Assembly (NCBI GenBank): GCA_014549065.1 | Contig: JACDOX010000023.1 | Span: 1,491,980 to 1,555,979 of the forward strand | Length of the DNA stretch: 64,000 bases | Source: Cardinalis cardinalis | Taxonomy: Eukaryota; Chordata; Aves; Passeriformes; Cardinalidae | Direction: 5' to 3' | Shown: positions 13,646-24,780 of the stretch, one piece after another | Layout of the letters: each line of letters begins with the position of its first letter | Numbering within the stretch: the stretch's first letter is position 1 | Position numbers and translations under genes: made by a program | The notes under the pieces: model-generated | Databases searched by the model: none | Told to the model about the DNA's origin: nothing | What the model saw: only the letters and a program-made list of their open reading frames with translations

Positions 13646-13677
13646 GGGGATTTCCAAGTGGGGACTTCCTTAATTAA
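13646..13677 (+). promoter_or_regulatory. Paired NF-kB-like motifs beside a TTAATTAA box
   Basis: GGGGATTTCC (13646-13655) and GGGGACTTCC (13660-13669) both fit the kB consensus GGGRNNYYCC. They lie in the same orientation with a 14-base start-to-start spacing. The second is followed directly by the palindromic homeodomain-type core TTAATTAA (13670-13677). Such clustering is a feature of some enhancers. Motif matching alone does not show binding, and no adjacent promoter is visible. Confidence 0.35.
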
Positions 13678-15600
13678 CTTTAAATAGGACTAAAAAAAAA
13701 AAAAATCTTTTTAATTTTGTTACTTTGTACTTGTAGTTAATTCAAGGGAAAATGCTAATTCTGAACCTTTAGCCACCTCTCTAAAAGGCACATTTCAAAA
13801 GGCTTTTATTCCCACTTTTATCCTAGGATGTNTGACAAGCTTTCAAAATCTTTTAGTGTACTTTTTACAAAAGACAGAGCTCCAAGTGTCTGGCTGCAAG
13901 CTTTTGGGTGCTGAACGCTTTCAAAAACCTGACCCTTCTTTAACTGCCTGGTTGGGNACCACTTGTGAGTGGTGGAGCATATGAAAAATTGCTTTATGCC
14001 CCAAAGGTCAAAAAAGATGCCNCTCAACCTCTCTTGGGCTCCCTAGGTTCCACTTTGTCCAAGACTGTACCTCACAGTTGTGGCTGATTGCTGCTTAATC
14101 TCCTGGTTTGCTGTGCTCCTGAGGCCTTGACCTGTGAGCTTCTGGGAGCTGCCACTGACATTCTTTTAGTTACCTGGAGAGCACTCCACAACTCAACAGC
14201 CCAAGTCTGGTGGTCTTGTCCTGTCATATGCTTGTCCTTCTTCTGNAAGTGCTACAGCACTTTTTTCAATNTCCTGGAGTGAATTTAAAATGTGATTTAA
14301 GATTTTTGCAACTGCTGCTCTTATGGTGCTAGAAAGTGAGATTCATAGCATAAGCAAACCTGCTGTGTTTGAAGAATCTTGCTCTCTGTGGCTGAAATTC
14401 TGAGCTTTTGTCAACTTNAGTGAGCACAGAAATGTGCTTGTACAGCTCAGGCCGGAGTTTCGCAAGCAGGACTGTTTCATTTTTCCATAATACAACATGT
14501 CAGCAGAGCCATGAAGGGGAGAGCCAAGGGATCCTGGCTCCCACGTTTTCTCTGGACAATAGTTTTCCCTGAGAAACCAATAAGTTATAGACTAAGGACT
14601 GCTCCATTTAAAACTGTCTTGGGCTTTATGGCTAAAAGGATTTTACTAAATAAGAGTGATTACTAAAGTATGTTACTGTTGAGGGGGTGAGGATAGTTAA
14701 AACTTATGAAAAGGCTTTGCTTGCAGCAGAAAAGCACTGTAACTACTTAAAAATATCTTCGCTTATGTTTTTATTTTAAAAATGGAAAAAGTGAGTCAGC
14801 ACTGNAGTCTCTGTATTCACTGCTAAGTCCAAACTCAGCTGCTCTGGAGAGTCTCCCCATTCCCTGCCCCCATCCGTGCTGTTGGTACGAGTGAGTATAG
14901 CTACTCCCAATTTAGCAACATGCAGTTGCTACCTTTGCATGGGCTGTAACAATCATCCTGAGAGATCTGCTGCTCTAAGAATTTCTTCTCCAAGTCTGCA
15001 ACCTCTGTACAAAAAATACAAAGAAAAAAATATGCAGGAGTCGCCTTTAGATAATGAGTGTGTTCTGTCGCTGCACTGCTGGAACAAGACAGTGATGCTG
15101 GTGGAGCATAGCAAAAAACAAATGGATTTTCATGTACACTTGGACTTATTTATACTTAGTCCAGAGGGTAATTCACTGTGGTGATAGCTCTGAGCACACC
15201 TACAGGAATGAATCTTTCTAAATGCTAGGAGCTTTTATATCTGCACTCTGAGTCTAGACTGCATTTTGCATTGTGAGAAAAGGTGGAATAGCTGAAGTGG
15301 AGGGTCCTCAGCAGTTACTGGGTTCATGGGAAATAAGAGAGAAATATTTTCTATTCTAAGTAGATACTGTAGCGTTCTCACAGAGGTGTGTATGAAAATA
15401 TGGAATGCATCATCTTTTGTCTCCTAATGCCAGAAGCCTCCCTGCCTAGCATGTGTTTTTTCTAGAGAAAAGCCATATTCTATATTTTTTTGATTCAGTT
15501 CTTCCTAGGGGTCCCGGTCTGGCAGGGTTTTCAATGCACACTGCAAGCCTAAGCNGAATGCAGGCTGTGCTGTGAAAGAGATACATTACATAAGAGCCTC
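13678..15600. other. Gene-free stretch
   Basis: No exon, RNA gene or mobile element was recognised. A 13-base A run lies at about 13692. The remainder is unique AT-rich sequence with several single-N positions. Confidence 0.55.
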
Positions 15601-15639
15601 TGAGGCTTGCCCAGAGCTGGGCTGCAGTGCAAACTGTCT

Positions 15640-15800
15640 CCGGGACGGATAAAAACCAGCTCGCAAGCTGGGATTAGCACTGATTCTTGTCAGGGGCTCT
15701 TGATTTGAGAGAAGAGAAGGAAATTTGTGTGTGCTGTTTTAGTGAGTTTTAGCAGCTATATAAACCACAGTTCGAAATTCTGATGTGTACCTAACCATCA
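15640..15800 (+). promoter_or_regulatory. Candidate TATA-type promoter region
   Basis: ATAAAAA (15649-15655) sits in a locally GC-rich setting ('ccgggacggataaaaacc'). It is followed at once by a 6-bp stem, ccagct/agctgg, around a cgca loop (15656-15671). A second TATA-like box, TATATAAA, lies at 15757-15764. Either could place a start site about 30 bases downstream and upstream of the short ORF at 15803. The region stands out from its AT-rich neighbours. No transcript evidence is available, and TATA-like strings are common in AT-rich DNA, so this remains tentative. Confidence 0.28.
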
Positions 15801-15802
15801 GC

Positions 15803-15982
15803 ATGCCTGAACTGTGTTTGATAAAAGGGGCAATGAGCTCCAGTTATGCAGCCTTTGCTCCCTCTGGTTCTCCTCTGCAACCAGAGAACAACCAGGACTA
15901 TTCACATATAAATCCTGAGCATTTGGCAACTTTGCTGCAGCAAGAGAGAAAGGAAAAGAAAGACAAATTCCCCATAAGTTAG
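15803..15982 (+). other. Short ORF of unknown status (59 codons)
   Basis: The ORF opens with ATG at 15803, which has A at -3. It reads MPELCLIKGAMSSSYAAFAP at the start and ends in a lysine- and glutamate-rich tail (QQERKEKKDKFPIS) before a stop at 15980-15982. It follows the candidate TATA boxes by about 40-150 bases. I do not recognise the peptide. It could be part of a first exon of a bird gene or lncRNA, or a chance ORF. Composition is mixed, with no signal peptide or membrane segment. A second, 168-codon frame downstream (15982-16488) lacks an ATG start and contains ambiguous codons, so it is not called. Confidence 0.15.
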
Positions 15983-17257
15983 TGTTTCAGCCACACTGCA
16001 GAAGATTTACTTTATCCACCACTTGGCAAGCGATGCCAGCAAGGCAGCTGGGTGTCTGTGAGCCTGTCTGCAGATTCTTCACAATGGCCAGAGCCTGGCA
16101 GCTGAAAGACTGCCTGAAGCTCTGGGGNGACAACAGTGCTTACAGTTTGACCCCTCAGACTGTGAGTTTGACTGTGTGGAGGGAGAGATGGACCTTTCCT
16201 GAAGGTCACTCCAAAGCTCCTGGCCAGACGTCCACAGAGAGATTGTTTCCTGAGGCAGTTCGCTTCCAGTCCCAGTGCAGACAGGCTGCTTCTACCTTAA
16301 AGCCCAACAAACTGCTTTCTATCAGCACATACAGGATGGGAGATGTCCTCCCCGACCTCCAGGCAGGACAAACACACACACCTTTTTANTTCAGGGGAGA
16401 GAACAAAAGTTGTACCTTACTGAGATTTCCTNGAGAATTACTGGCAGATTGCATGAAAGAAGGCAAAAAAGTGTGCTTAAAAAGATGAAAAAGTGGTACA
16501 TACCAGAAACAAATCCCTGTANTCAGTGACCTTTATTCTAAGTATGGATCTGCAGGGTAGGGAGGTGGAGAAATTGGATCATGTTAGTTATTGAACACCT
16601 CAAGTCATGCCCACCTCAACCCCAAACATTTCACTGGAGGTAGTCAGCACCGTGCAGACTTAGAGGAATCCTCCAAGTCCAGTTTCAAAGCATGAAGGCA
16701 AATTAAGGAATGGATTTACAAGGAAGATGATATAGTATCAGAATATTAAACCTATGGTCCTCCACACCATTATATTTTCCTTCAACTTTCTCACTAAATT
16801 NTTGCAGAAGCTATATGTGAACGTTGTTTCATGAAGCTGTTAGGTAAAGATATATAATGTATCCTCCTGACACACAGAGCTTTCAGAAAGCCTAGAAGCA
16901 AACTATAAAATGCTGCAAAATGTGGCCTATGGCAGAGCACAGCCTTACCTTTCAAATCTTCTAGATAGTTTTAGACTGCTGTTTTTCATATATTTTTATG
17001 TCTTAGGTAAAAAAGATTTTTAAAATTTTATCAGCTTTTTGTTCCTTTTTGCTTAGAGTTGCAGATAAAGTTGCTGAACTTTTATCAGCCAAACCATCTT
17101 CAAAACATATTTTCTTTCCAGGAGAAAGGCCTACACACAAGCCTTTTATGGCATTGTGTATTTATAGCTCTAGTCTGTACTGTGAATGAATGGCTCACTC
17201 CACAAAACACAATNCAGAGGCATTTGATGAGTGTGAGTGTGATCATCAGCCATGGAG
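15983..17257. other. Gene-free stretch
   Basis: The stretch is moderately GC-rich to about 16450, then AT-rich. A short (CA)n tract lies near 16372-16380. No recognisable exon was seen, although the GC-richer part directly follows the promoter-like block and could belong to the same transcribed unit. Confidence 0.45.
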
Positions 17258-17690
17258 TCATGGGATCACAGAATGGGTCAGGTTGGAAGGGGCCACNGTT
17301 GGTCATCTGCTCCANCCTCCCTGCTCAAGACGGATGGCGCAGGATCCTTGAATATTTCCAGTGAGGGAGACTCCGCAGCCTCTCTGCACAGCCTGTTCCA
17401 GTGCTCACTCACCTGCATAGTAAAGAAGTTCTTCCTCATGTTCAGGTGAAACTTCCTGTGCAGCAGTTTCTGCCCATTTCCTCTTGTCCTTTTGCTCAGC
17501 AGCACTGACAGAGCCTGGCTCATCCTCTGACCCCTCCCTGCAGACACTGCCAGACATTGGTGATGTTCCCTCTCAGCCGCGTCTCCTCGAGGCTGAACAG
17601 GCCCNGCTCCCTCAGCCTTTCCTCCTGAGAGAGATGCCCCAGTCCCTTAATCATCTTTGTTTTTCTCTGCTGGGCCTGCTTAGTCCAGTG
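17258..17690 (-). mobile_element. CR1 LINE fragment, 3' end
   Basis: The plus strand shows the reverse complement of a CR1 3' end. It begins with 'tgggatcacagaatgg' and 'caggttggaaggggcc', then 'cagcctgttccagtgctc', 'aagaagttcttcctcatg', 'cccatttcctcttgtcct', 'gaggctgaacaggccc', 'ctccctcagcctttcctcct' and 'agtcccttaatcatctttg'. Conceptual translation of the minus strand gives the matching end of ORF2 (for example 'LHRKFHLNMRKNFFTMQVSE'). The copy is 5'-truncated; the boundary near 17690 is approximate because similarity fades there. It is dead, but the landmarks are well kept. Confidence 0.93.
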
Positions 17691-17904
17691 GGGTCACTGA
17701 ACAGGGTGCCAAAGGTGCAAGGAGCCTGCTTGGTTTTCCATTCTTGCACAAAGGGAGGAAGGGAAAGGCTTTTCCAAGTTTGGGAATGATTGGGCGCATC
17801 ACTGCAGGACTGCCTTTCTCTGAACTGCTGCAAAGCCAAAACGCTGTCCCCACTCTTGAGTCTTGCACGGCTCCCTGCAGAGAAATGGGGAACAATGTCA
17901 GGAC

Positions 17905-17959
17905 AATTGGATGATCCTGAAGGTCTCTTCCAACCTCACTCACTGTGTGATTCTATGAC
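17905..17959 (+). mobile_element. Short CR1 3'-terminal fragment
   Basis: The plus strand carries 'caattggatgatcctgaagg', 'tctcttccaacctcactcac' and a terminal 'tgtgattctatga', the last bases of a CR1 3' UTR. Orientation is opposite to the CR1 copy at 17258-17690, so the two tails point away from each other with about 215 bases between them. The intervening sequence is GC-richer and could be the diverged body of this same element, but I cannot show that. Confidence 0.75.
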
Positions 17960-20900
17960 AAAGCTGAGTCATGACTCTGGCAACTGATCATTCAAAACTC
18001 TCCAAAAGGTGGTGGGTGGTGGCCTGGGATCTGCTGGTGCTCCGAGACGGAACATGCACAAGCCTCACTGGTGCTCCACCAGCCAGCAAGTTCTCTGTCT
18101 GCAGTTCCTGCTAGTACTGGAAATAGCTTCTATCCAGAAAGGTTTGGGAGTCAGTGCCTCACCCTGTCTCCATCACCCAGTGATATGGTACCATATTTTA
18201 CACTTATTTATATATTTTAATTTTTAATACCCAGCCTGCACACTGCTGACAATAGTGTCTCTCTAATGTAACAAACTTAGGATGGCCTTTGCCATCAGCC
18301 ATATTTTCTGAATCCATCTGCTTTATAGAATCCCANGGCCTAGAGGAACACCTGGGCCTTGGAAATTAGTCTGTTTCCTTCCAAAACTGAAGGATAAGGA
18401 AAGGTGGGATATTTGGCCAGTAAAAAGAGAGATTTAAGTAATTGCTAATGTGAACTGTGAAATATACAAAATATTGCAGTAAAGGAGTCATACTCAAAAT
18501 TGTGTTTTGTATTTAAAACTGTTATAAGAGAAATATTTAACATCTCGAAATGTATATTGCCTTTCATTGGAAATAATGTTTGTCAGTAGTTGAATCCATG
18601 ATAGTAATTAGTTCTGTATAGCTTTGATATTTTATCTTTCAGAACTAGAAACATTTATAATACTGCATNATTCTTATTTATTTGATGTGTGTGGAGTGTA
18701 TGGAAGGATGCTGTGCAAAAGCTTGCTAGCAAGTGAATGACAGACCTGGGTTTTTTTGGAAAAATTGATTCAGCTTTAAATCTCCTCCCCATCATCAGTT
18801 ATTTGCCTTTATNTCCTCTGAAAATGTGGGCACCAAAAGGAATTTAGGAGTGCATTTTAGGTAATCAGTTTTTGTTTTTATAGATGGATTTATAGGAATG
18901 TAGATCGCAGTAGTTCTGACAGCAAATGTAAAATTTTCAGTAGTAGCTTCCCACATAACTGTGAAAATCTGGTGTGTGGACACAGTGTCAGCGCATAACT
19001 CCACTTCTCAGAAGCATCCTCCTTGTGAAATTCTGTGTAAAAGTGGCCCTGAAACTATTTTTGGAGGTGATTACTGTATGCTTCCTCTGCCACTTTATTC
19101 ATCTGGCAACTTCCTCTTTATTAATATTGCACACCAGTAGGGATAAACAAGATCCAGGTCCCAGTCCGTGCCACAGTGAGCAGAAATCCTATCAGGGTAG
19201 AAAGTAAAGCACATGTTCCCTCTCTAGCAGGTGTGTGTAGCAGGCATCAAGTTGTTTCAGTTTTTTCTATAAAGCCAGGTTTTACACATTACATTTTTAA
19301 TTTGTAAATTACAGTTGTGAAGTGCAATTTGTCCCAGAAAAGAAGGACTCCTGCTCCTCTCACTTGAAAGAAANTTTTGAACTGATGTCTCTTGAGAAAA
19401 GCAGATGAAACCAAAAAGGGAAAATTTTATGAAGTAAATGTACAGAAAAACCTGTGCAACATAAGGCCTCAAGTTGTCTAGACTTGGAATGAAGTTACAG
19501 ATTTTTGTTTTATTTGTCAAGTATTTTAGCAAATATTGCCAAAACAAAGCAGAATTTTACGAACAAAATGTCTCTCAAAAGAACATTAGGATAGCTGTGA
19601 AATCAAACACTTAAGAAAATTTTTATTTTGGTATTGTTTTGGGNTTTTTTTAAAGAGCCCCAAGAAAGGATGCACCCCGAGATAAGGTGGTTTGGTTCTT
19701 TTGCAAATGCAGGCAGATTTGCAGGCCCTTGTTATTAGAGGGTATAAATGACGCAAAGTGCAAGTCATAGATGTGTGCTGCTGTGAAAGATTGGGTGCAG
19801 TTTTGGGTGAGCTGTGGTGTGATATTTCCATTTGATATCTAGAGTCAGCCAATAGCAGCAGGTGGTGAGAGGCTGAGGAGCACAACATGTTCCAGCAGCA
19901 CCTGAGGTTTGATCTCTGTGGCACGCGTGCTGCACAGCGAGCCTCTGTCAGGGCTTCCTTGTCGTCTTTGAACTCTGTGNATGCAAACCTAAAGTACTTT
20001 TATTTACTTCAGATCTTCCATAATGACTGGCCATTTCCTTAGAGGTGTATGTCACTGAGCCAAGAAATAGTTCTCAGATATTCTGGTGCAGGCACTGATG
20101 ATTCTCTGGCAGTTTTGTATTTAATCCTTTTCTTTCTGCTTGCATTCAGCAGTTGTGCCTTCTGCAGGATCTCACTCCCTACCAACTACAATGATTACAA
20201 GTGATGGGGTTTTANATACTTTGCTGAGCTGTGGTGCTTCTCTCCACAATTTAGAAAATCACCACCTCCATGATCAGAAGCTAGATAACATGTTTTGTAC
20301 TACAAGAGACCAGAAGAAGGATGGATGTTTCTATAATTCATTGTGGAAAAAGAGAAGGTGTGAACAGTGCTATCTCAGGGACTGTAGATGTGCCTTCTGT
20401 GCTATTTTACTGCTTATAACAAGATGTTCTCTGGAGTGAATGCATTATCCTGGGATTATGTTTACATTTAGGAATGTGACTAACTTCATTTCACAAATGA
20501 AAGGATGGTACCTAAAGGTCCAGTTTTGCTTTGGATTCTTCATCCATAAAATGTAAACCTTTGACAAATTGGAATGAACAGTTCTAACATAGGTGATGTT
20601 GTAGTTTAACCTCAGGATACACACGGAGCTCTGTTGTAGTGCTCTCTTCACAATGTCTCCAAGGCAGAAGATCACAGAGCTGATTTTGCACATGTAGATC
20701 NAGTGGAAGCCTTTTGTGACAGCTTTCTATAGATGAAGAAGTCTGGAAAAGGCTCATGTGCCATGAAACCTAGCAGAGGTTGTTTAGGGTGTTTAGGTGG
20801 TGAAGGCTTCATTTTAGATAAGAGTTTTGACCAGAACTGTCCTGCCTACCTACTCCTGGATTTTGAATTCTTTTTTTTTTTTCAGAATAAGTATGTGGGC

Positions 20901-23900
20901 AGGTTTTGTCTTTCTTTTCTTGGTTGGTTTCATTTTTTTTCCTCTTCCTCACAAAAAATACAAGTGTGCTTTTATGTCCCCAAGGAATATGACAACCTCT
21001 AAATGTGACAACCACAAAAGTGGCNTACAAGGCTGTATTTCAATTTTGCAGAATAAGAAATGGAATAGGGATCTGTGTTTTCATTTATTTCAGGATGGTA
21101 CCNAGGACTGGTTGCTGCCTTATGGTTATTGCTGCCCACGGAATCTGTTGGTGACTGCACAGTCAGAAGCCCCCAGGTGCATTAGTCCAGACTGTAGTTG
21201 CAGAGAAGGGGACCTGTTTCTGCACTGTTTTCTTCTGATGCCTTCTAATGCTGGCTGTAACTTCCTCTGGATCTTGTGGGTTTCAATCTGCTTTCAGTTT
21301 TAGTGGTTACATTGGTTGGTTACAAAGCTCTTTTCCTGGTTAGGCTGAGTAGATTTGCAAGCTGTATGTGATAGGATAATCTAATATCTGTTTTTAATTT
21401 GTACTCCCTAAATCTGTGTGGTTGCATGTACCTTTTAATTTTCACTTGTGTAAGTGAACAACTGAGTGAAAAAAACCCTGCAATTTTCTGGTTTTCTGAC
21501 ACACTGGAGTAAAAANGTTTGGTTTTTCTGACACAAAAGGCATCTGGTCACATTTCTGCAGAATCTCCTGGTTTGGACTCAGAATTAGATCTGATTTAAA
21601 CCATGAGTACCCTGATGTAGGCCTTACTATAATTAAGATATCAGTTGAGAATTTTTCTTTTCAGTGACAGTTCTTTCTTTTCTTTTCCATTTCCTGATGT
21701 ACNAGAAGAATTTATATCTACACATTGTTTGCAAAATGCAAACAAATAGTAAAGAAATAAAGACAATCTTCTAAGGTTAATATAGAGATNGATGGTATGC
21801 ATAAGTATGTAAGGTGCATACACAATTAGATTTTAAAGTGTTTTTCCCAGGTGAAATTTTCNACTGCCAAAGAGAAAATGAAAACTGATGATAGGTGAAA
21901 AAATATTATGATATACTTCTAATGCATGAAAACCTTCATTTGTGCCAGGAGAAATGAGTGTATCTGGGTTATGCTTGGTGGGTACAAAGCTGAAGTGAGA
22001 TTTATAACTGAACTTACTCATATATCTATGCCATTTTCAGTTGTTTTCTGTACTGCATTTTTCTCTTTTGGTTGTCTTTTGGCATATTGGTCCATTCCCT
22101 ACAGAGAACCCTTATTACAGAAAACATGTAACATTTTAAATTAGACTGAGAGTAGACTGTGCTTGATTAAGGAGAGAGTGGATTTGTATTTTGAGGTTGC
22201 TATATCCTTTTTTTTGAAATGCTCTGTATGTGTTGAATATCTACTTATAACATGAGACCTTTCCATGTTGTTTCCATAGGGTGTCCAGACTCCTCTGTGA
22301 GATGATGCCAGGGCCAGCACAGCCTTTGGGAGAAGATCTGTTCCTTTAGGCCCAGAAGGGAAAAGGCCCAGTGCCTGTGCACAAGAGGCACAGGACAGTG
22401 AAAAGCTCTATAATTCCTGCTAATCCAGTAACACAGTGCAACAACATGAAGGCCAGTCCTTGCCCTGTCCTGGGCTGCTGTGACAGTGTGGTGTAACCAT
22501 CTGTAAGGAGAACCAGCTTGCACCAAACCCCAACTCCTGAGGCACACAAATGTCACATTTCTCTAGGAACCAACATTCTCACCTTACCCCTTAATGCTCA
22601 GCAGAGATGTAGATGTGAANGCACATTTGCTTAGACCAGAGAGGCCCCTTGCCAAAGGCAGTTTTCTGCAGTTTTACAGTGCATACAGCTTGTGTTTATG
22701 ATAATGCTGCAAGAGTAACTTGTTATTAGTTGTGTGTCTTCATATAACATCACTGGTTTTCAGAAAAAATATTTTTTTTTTCTTCTTGTGGCAGAATTCA
22801 GGTGGAAATTACAGTTGTATGGTGTCAGTGTTGATAAATAGGACTTGTCTTCCTAGAGAACACCACTCTAAAATGATCTTGTCAGATACTACTTGGTGAG
22901 TTTGTTGTGGTTGTGCACTAATGACATTAAGCATTCTAGTTTTGAGGAGTTTTATATTGTGGTTGACTGTACTGCAGAGATCTTCTCCTCATCCTTCTAG
23001 GTAGTGGTGGAGTCATGCTAGCAGCCATCTGATAAACATGGAATGACAAAGCCACTGACATCTTGGTCATGTCTAAGGCAAAACTGCCCCAGCTCTCAAA
23101 AAAACCCCTCTTTCCTCCCGAGTTACAACTTANCATATTGCTTTGTAGACTTGCTATTGGCAGACCAAGTTGAAATTATGTCCTATGGCAATATTTAATC
23201 CCTAAGCAGAGTATTTAAGTGACTATCCTTCATTTTCCACAAGGTGAGGAGGACTCCCATGACACAACAGTTCCAGTGGAAACTCAAAGCCCTTGCCACT
23301 TTGCTATACTGTGTCAATAAAGTGTTTTTGAGGCTGCTCTGATTTATAGTTTTTGAATTACTCTACACACTTATAGCATTATGTCAAAATAATCCTTAAT
23401 CTANAAGTATTACCTTGTAATTAAAATAAATATATAATTGAAAACCAGCCTCAATAGAGAGGACTACCTTCAAAAGAGTTTTTCCACACCACCGGAAAAA
23501 CCCAAGTTCATTTTCAATTAAAAGAAGGAGGCTGCCTGTGAACTTTGAAGTACTTTCCTCAAGTTTAGAAGGTAATTAAAGCTTGTAATTGCTTTCTGGG
23601 CTAACAGAATATTTCAATAGCTGAAATAGAAAGGCCTAGATTAATAATTGCAGTAAATGTGTATTATGTGATCCAGCCATAGCAGAACCCAGTGCTGTGC
23701 CCAATGTCCCAGCACTGTGGCTGTGTCAGGGACAGGGCTCGTGGTGAAGCCCAGGGGCTGCAGCTCAGCTGCTCCTGGTTGCCNGTGTTTAATGGCATCA
23801 GCATGGCTCTCCTTACACCTCCCTCCTGAGGAGGGCCAGGTGGGAGNGTGGGATGGGTGAGGAAAGCTAGTCCTGCCCAGGATGCTCTCAGGATGTGGTG

Positions 23901-24660
23901 AAAGGCCATGCCCTCCCTTGGGAACTGCGNTGCTCTCCTGTGCCCTCTGGTCTAGACAGAGATTTTGAATTTCCTTTCCCAAATAGCACATAGTATGGAC
24001 TCCAAAGGACTGAAATAGCAGGAGGCAAATCAAANATTATATAATTTTTGTTTAGTTATAGCCAAAAGCAAAAGAAAATGTGCATTTACAGTGTGCAACC
24101 TATTTACTAATGTCTTGGGAAACAGGNTGATAATTCTTCTCCCTTGGAGAANTAATACTGTGTATATTCTACTTTTAAATTCCTTTTACTGGATGATTGA
24201 GCCAATCATTTGAGTGTGTGGCTTTACTTCTACATAGCAGAGTATATCACAGAGCAGATATATTAGGTCCCAAAAGTTCCAGAAAGAGAACCATGATTTA
24301 GAGAATGTGGCTCTGCAGCAGAAGTACAAAACCTGAGTTTTGGCAAACCTTACTGTGAGTANTTAGGAAGCTCCAACATAGTGACCCCAAACTTTGCATT
24401 GGAATTGCAGGGCATGTTCCCACCTGACAATAAATTCATGCNGGGTGGCAGCAGTGGAGCTCAGGAGAACTGACTGACTTTGGTGTGGAGCTGTCAGACA
24501 CTGCAGCTTGTCCCTCAGCTCCAGCCTGGAACTCAACAGGGATGTTCCTGGCACACTTCAGAGCATGATGATCATACATCCAAGGGACTTCGTGCCTTGT
24601 AGTCACTACTAGGCCTTCCCTGAGACAGAAGATTTTGTCCTCTTTTGTCCTCTTTTCCAC
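17960..24660. other. Gene-free stretch
   Basis: No gene or confident mobile element was recognised over about 6.7 kb. GC-richer pockets occur at about 19670-19970, 22270-22560 and 23690-23960. The last contains the near-perfect palindrome ccctcctgaggaggg at 23821-23835. Poly-T tracts occur at about 20872-20882 and 22769-22780. A 'gttgtagtttaacctcagg' string at about 20599 slightly recalls bird LTR ends but is too short to call. Confidence 0.5.
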
Positions 24661-24664
24661 CAGT

Positions 24665-24780
24665 TTGTTGATGCTCCAAGTAAATCATACAGCTTGCTGT
24701 AGAATTTGTGGCTGAGACTGGAACTGAACCAGCATCTTTGTGTCCCAGCCTATTGTCCTAGTCACTCCCTGATCTCCAGA
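24665..24780 (-). mobile_element. Ancient tRNA-derived SINE (MIR-like)
   Basis: On the plus strand the order 'ccaagtaaatcatacagctt', 'tgtggctgagactggaactg', 'aaccagcatctttgtgtccc' and 'agcctattgtcctagtcact' follows the layout of the reverse complement of a MIR-type SINE. In that layout 'ccaaggtcacacagc', 'gtggcagagctgggattcgaaccc', 'ccagtcc' and 'ctaaccact' occur in the same order. The tRNA-like head, with a decayed B-box, therefore lies at the higher coordinate and the element reads on the minus strand. Divergence is heavy, as expected for an insertion predating birds. The family name is tentative; related amniote SINEs share this core. Confidence 0.5.

Noticed and set aside
15982..16488. 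168-codon plus-strand ORF
   Set aside because: Starts at a non-ATG codon, contains ambiguous bases and overlaps other open frames in GC-richer DNA; no family resemblance.
20593..20640. 'gtttaacctcagg' string resembling a bird LTR end
   Set aside because: Too short and diverged, with no matching second LTR, primer-binding site or internal region.
23290..23350. 'gtcaataaagtgtttttgagg' as a transcript or LTR 3' end
   Set aside because: Only a hexamer plus a few T bases; no hairpin, exon or LTR boundary supports it.
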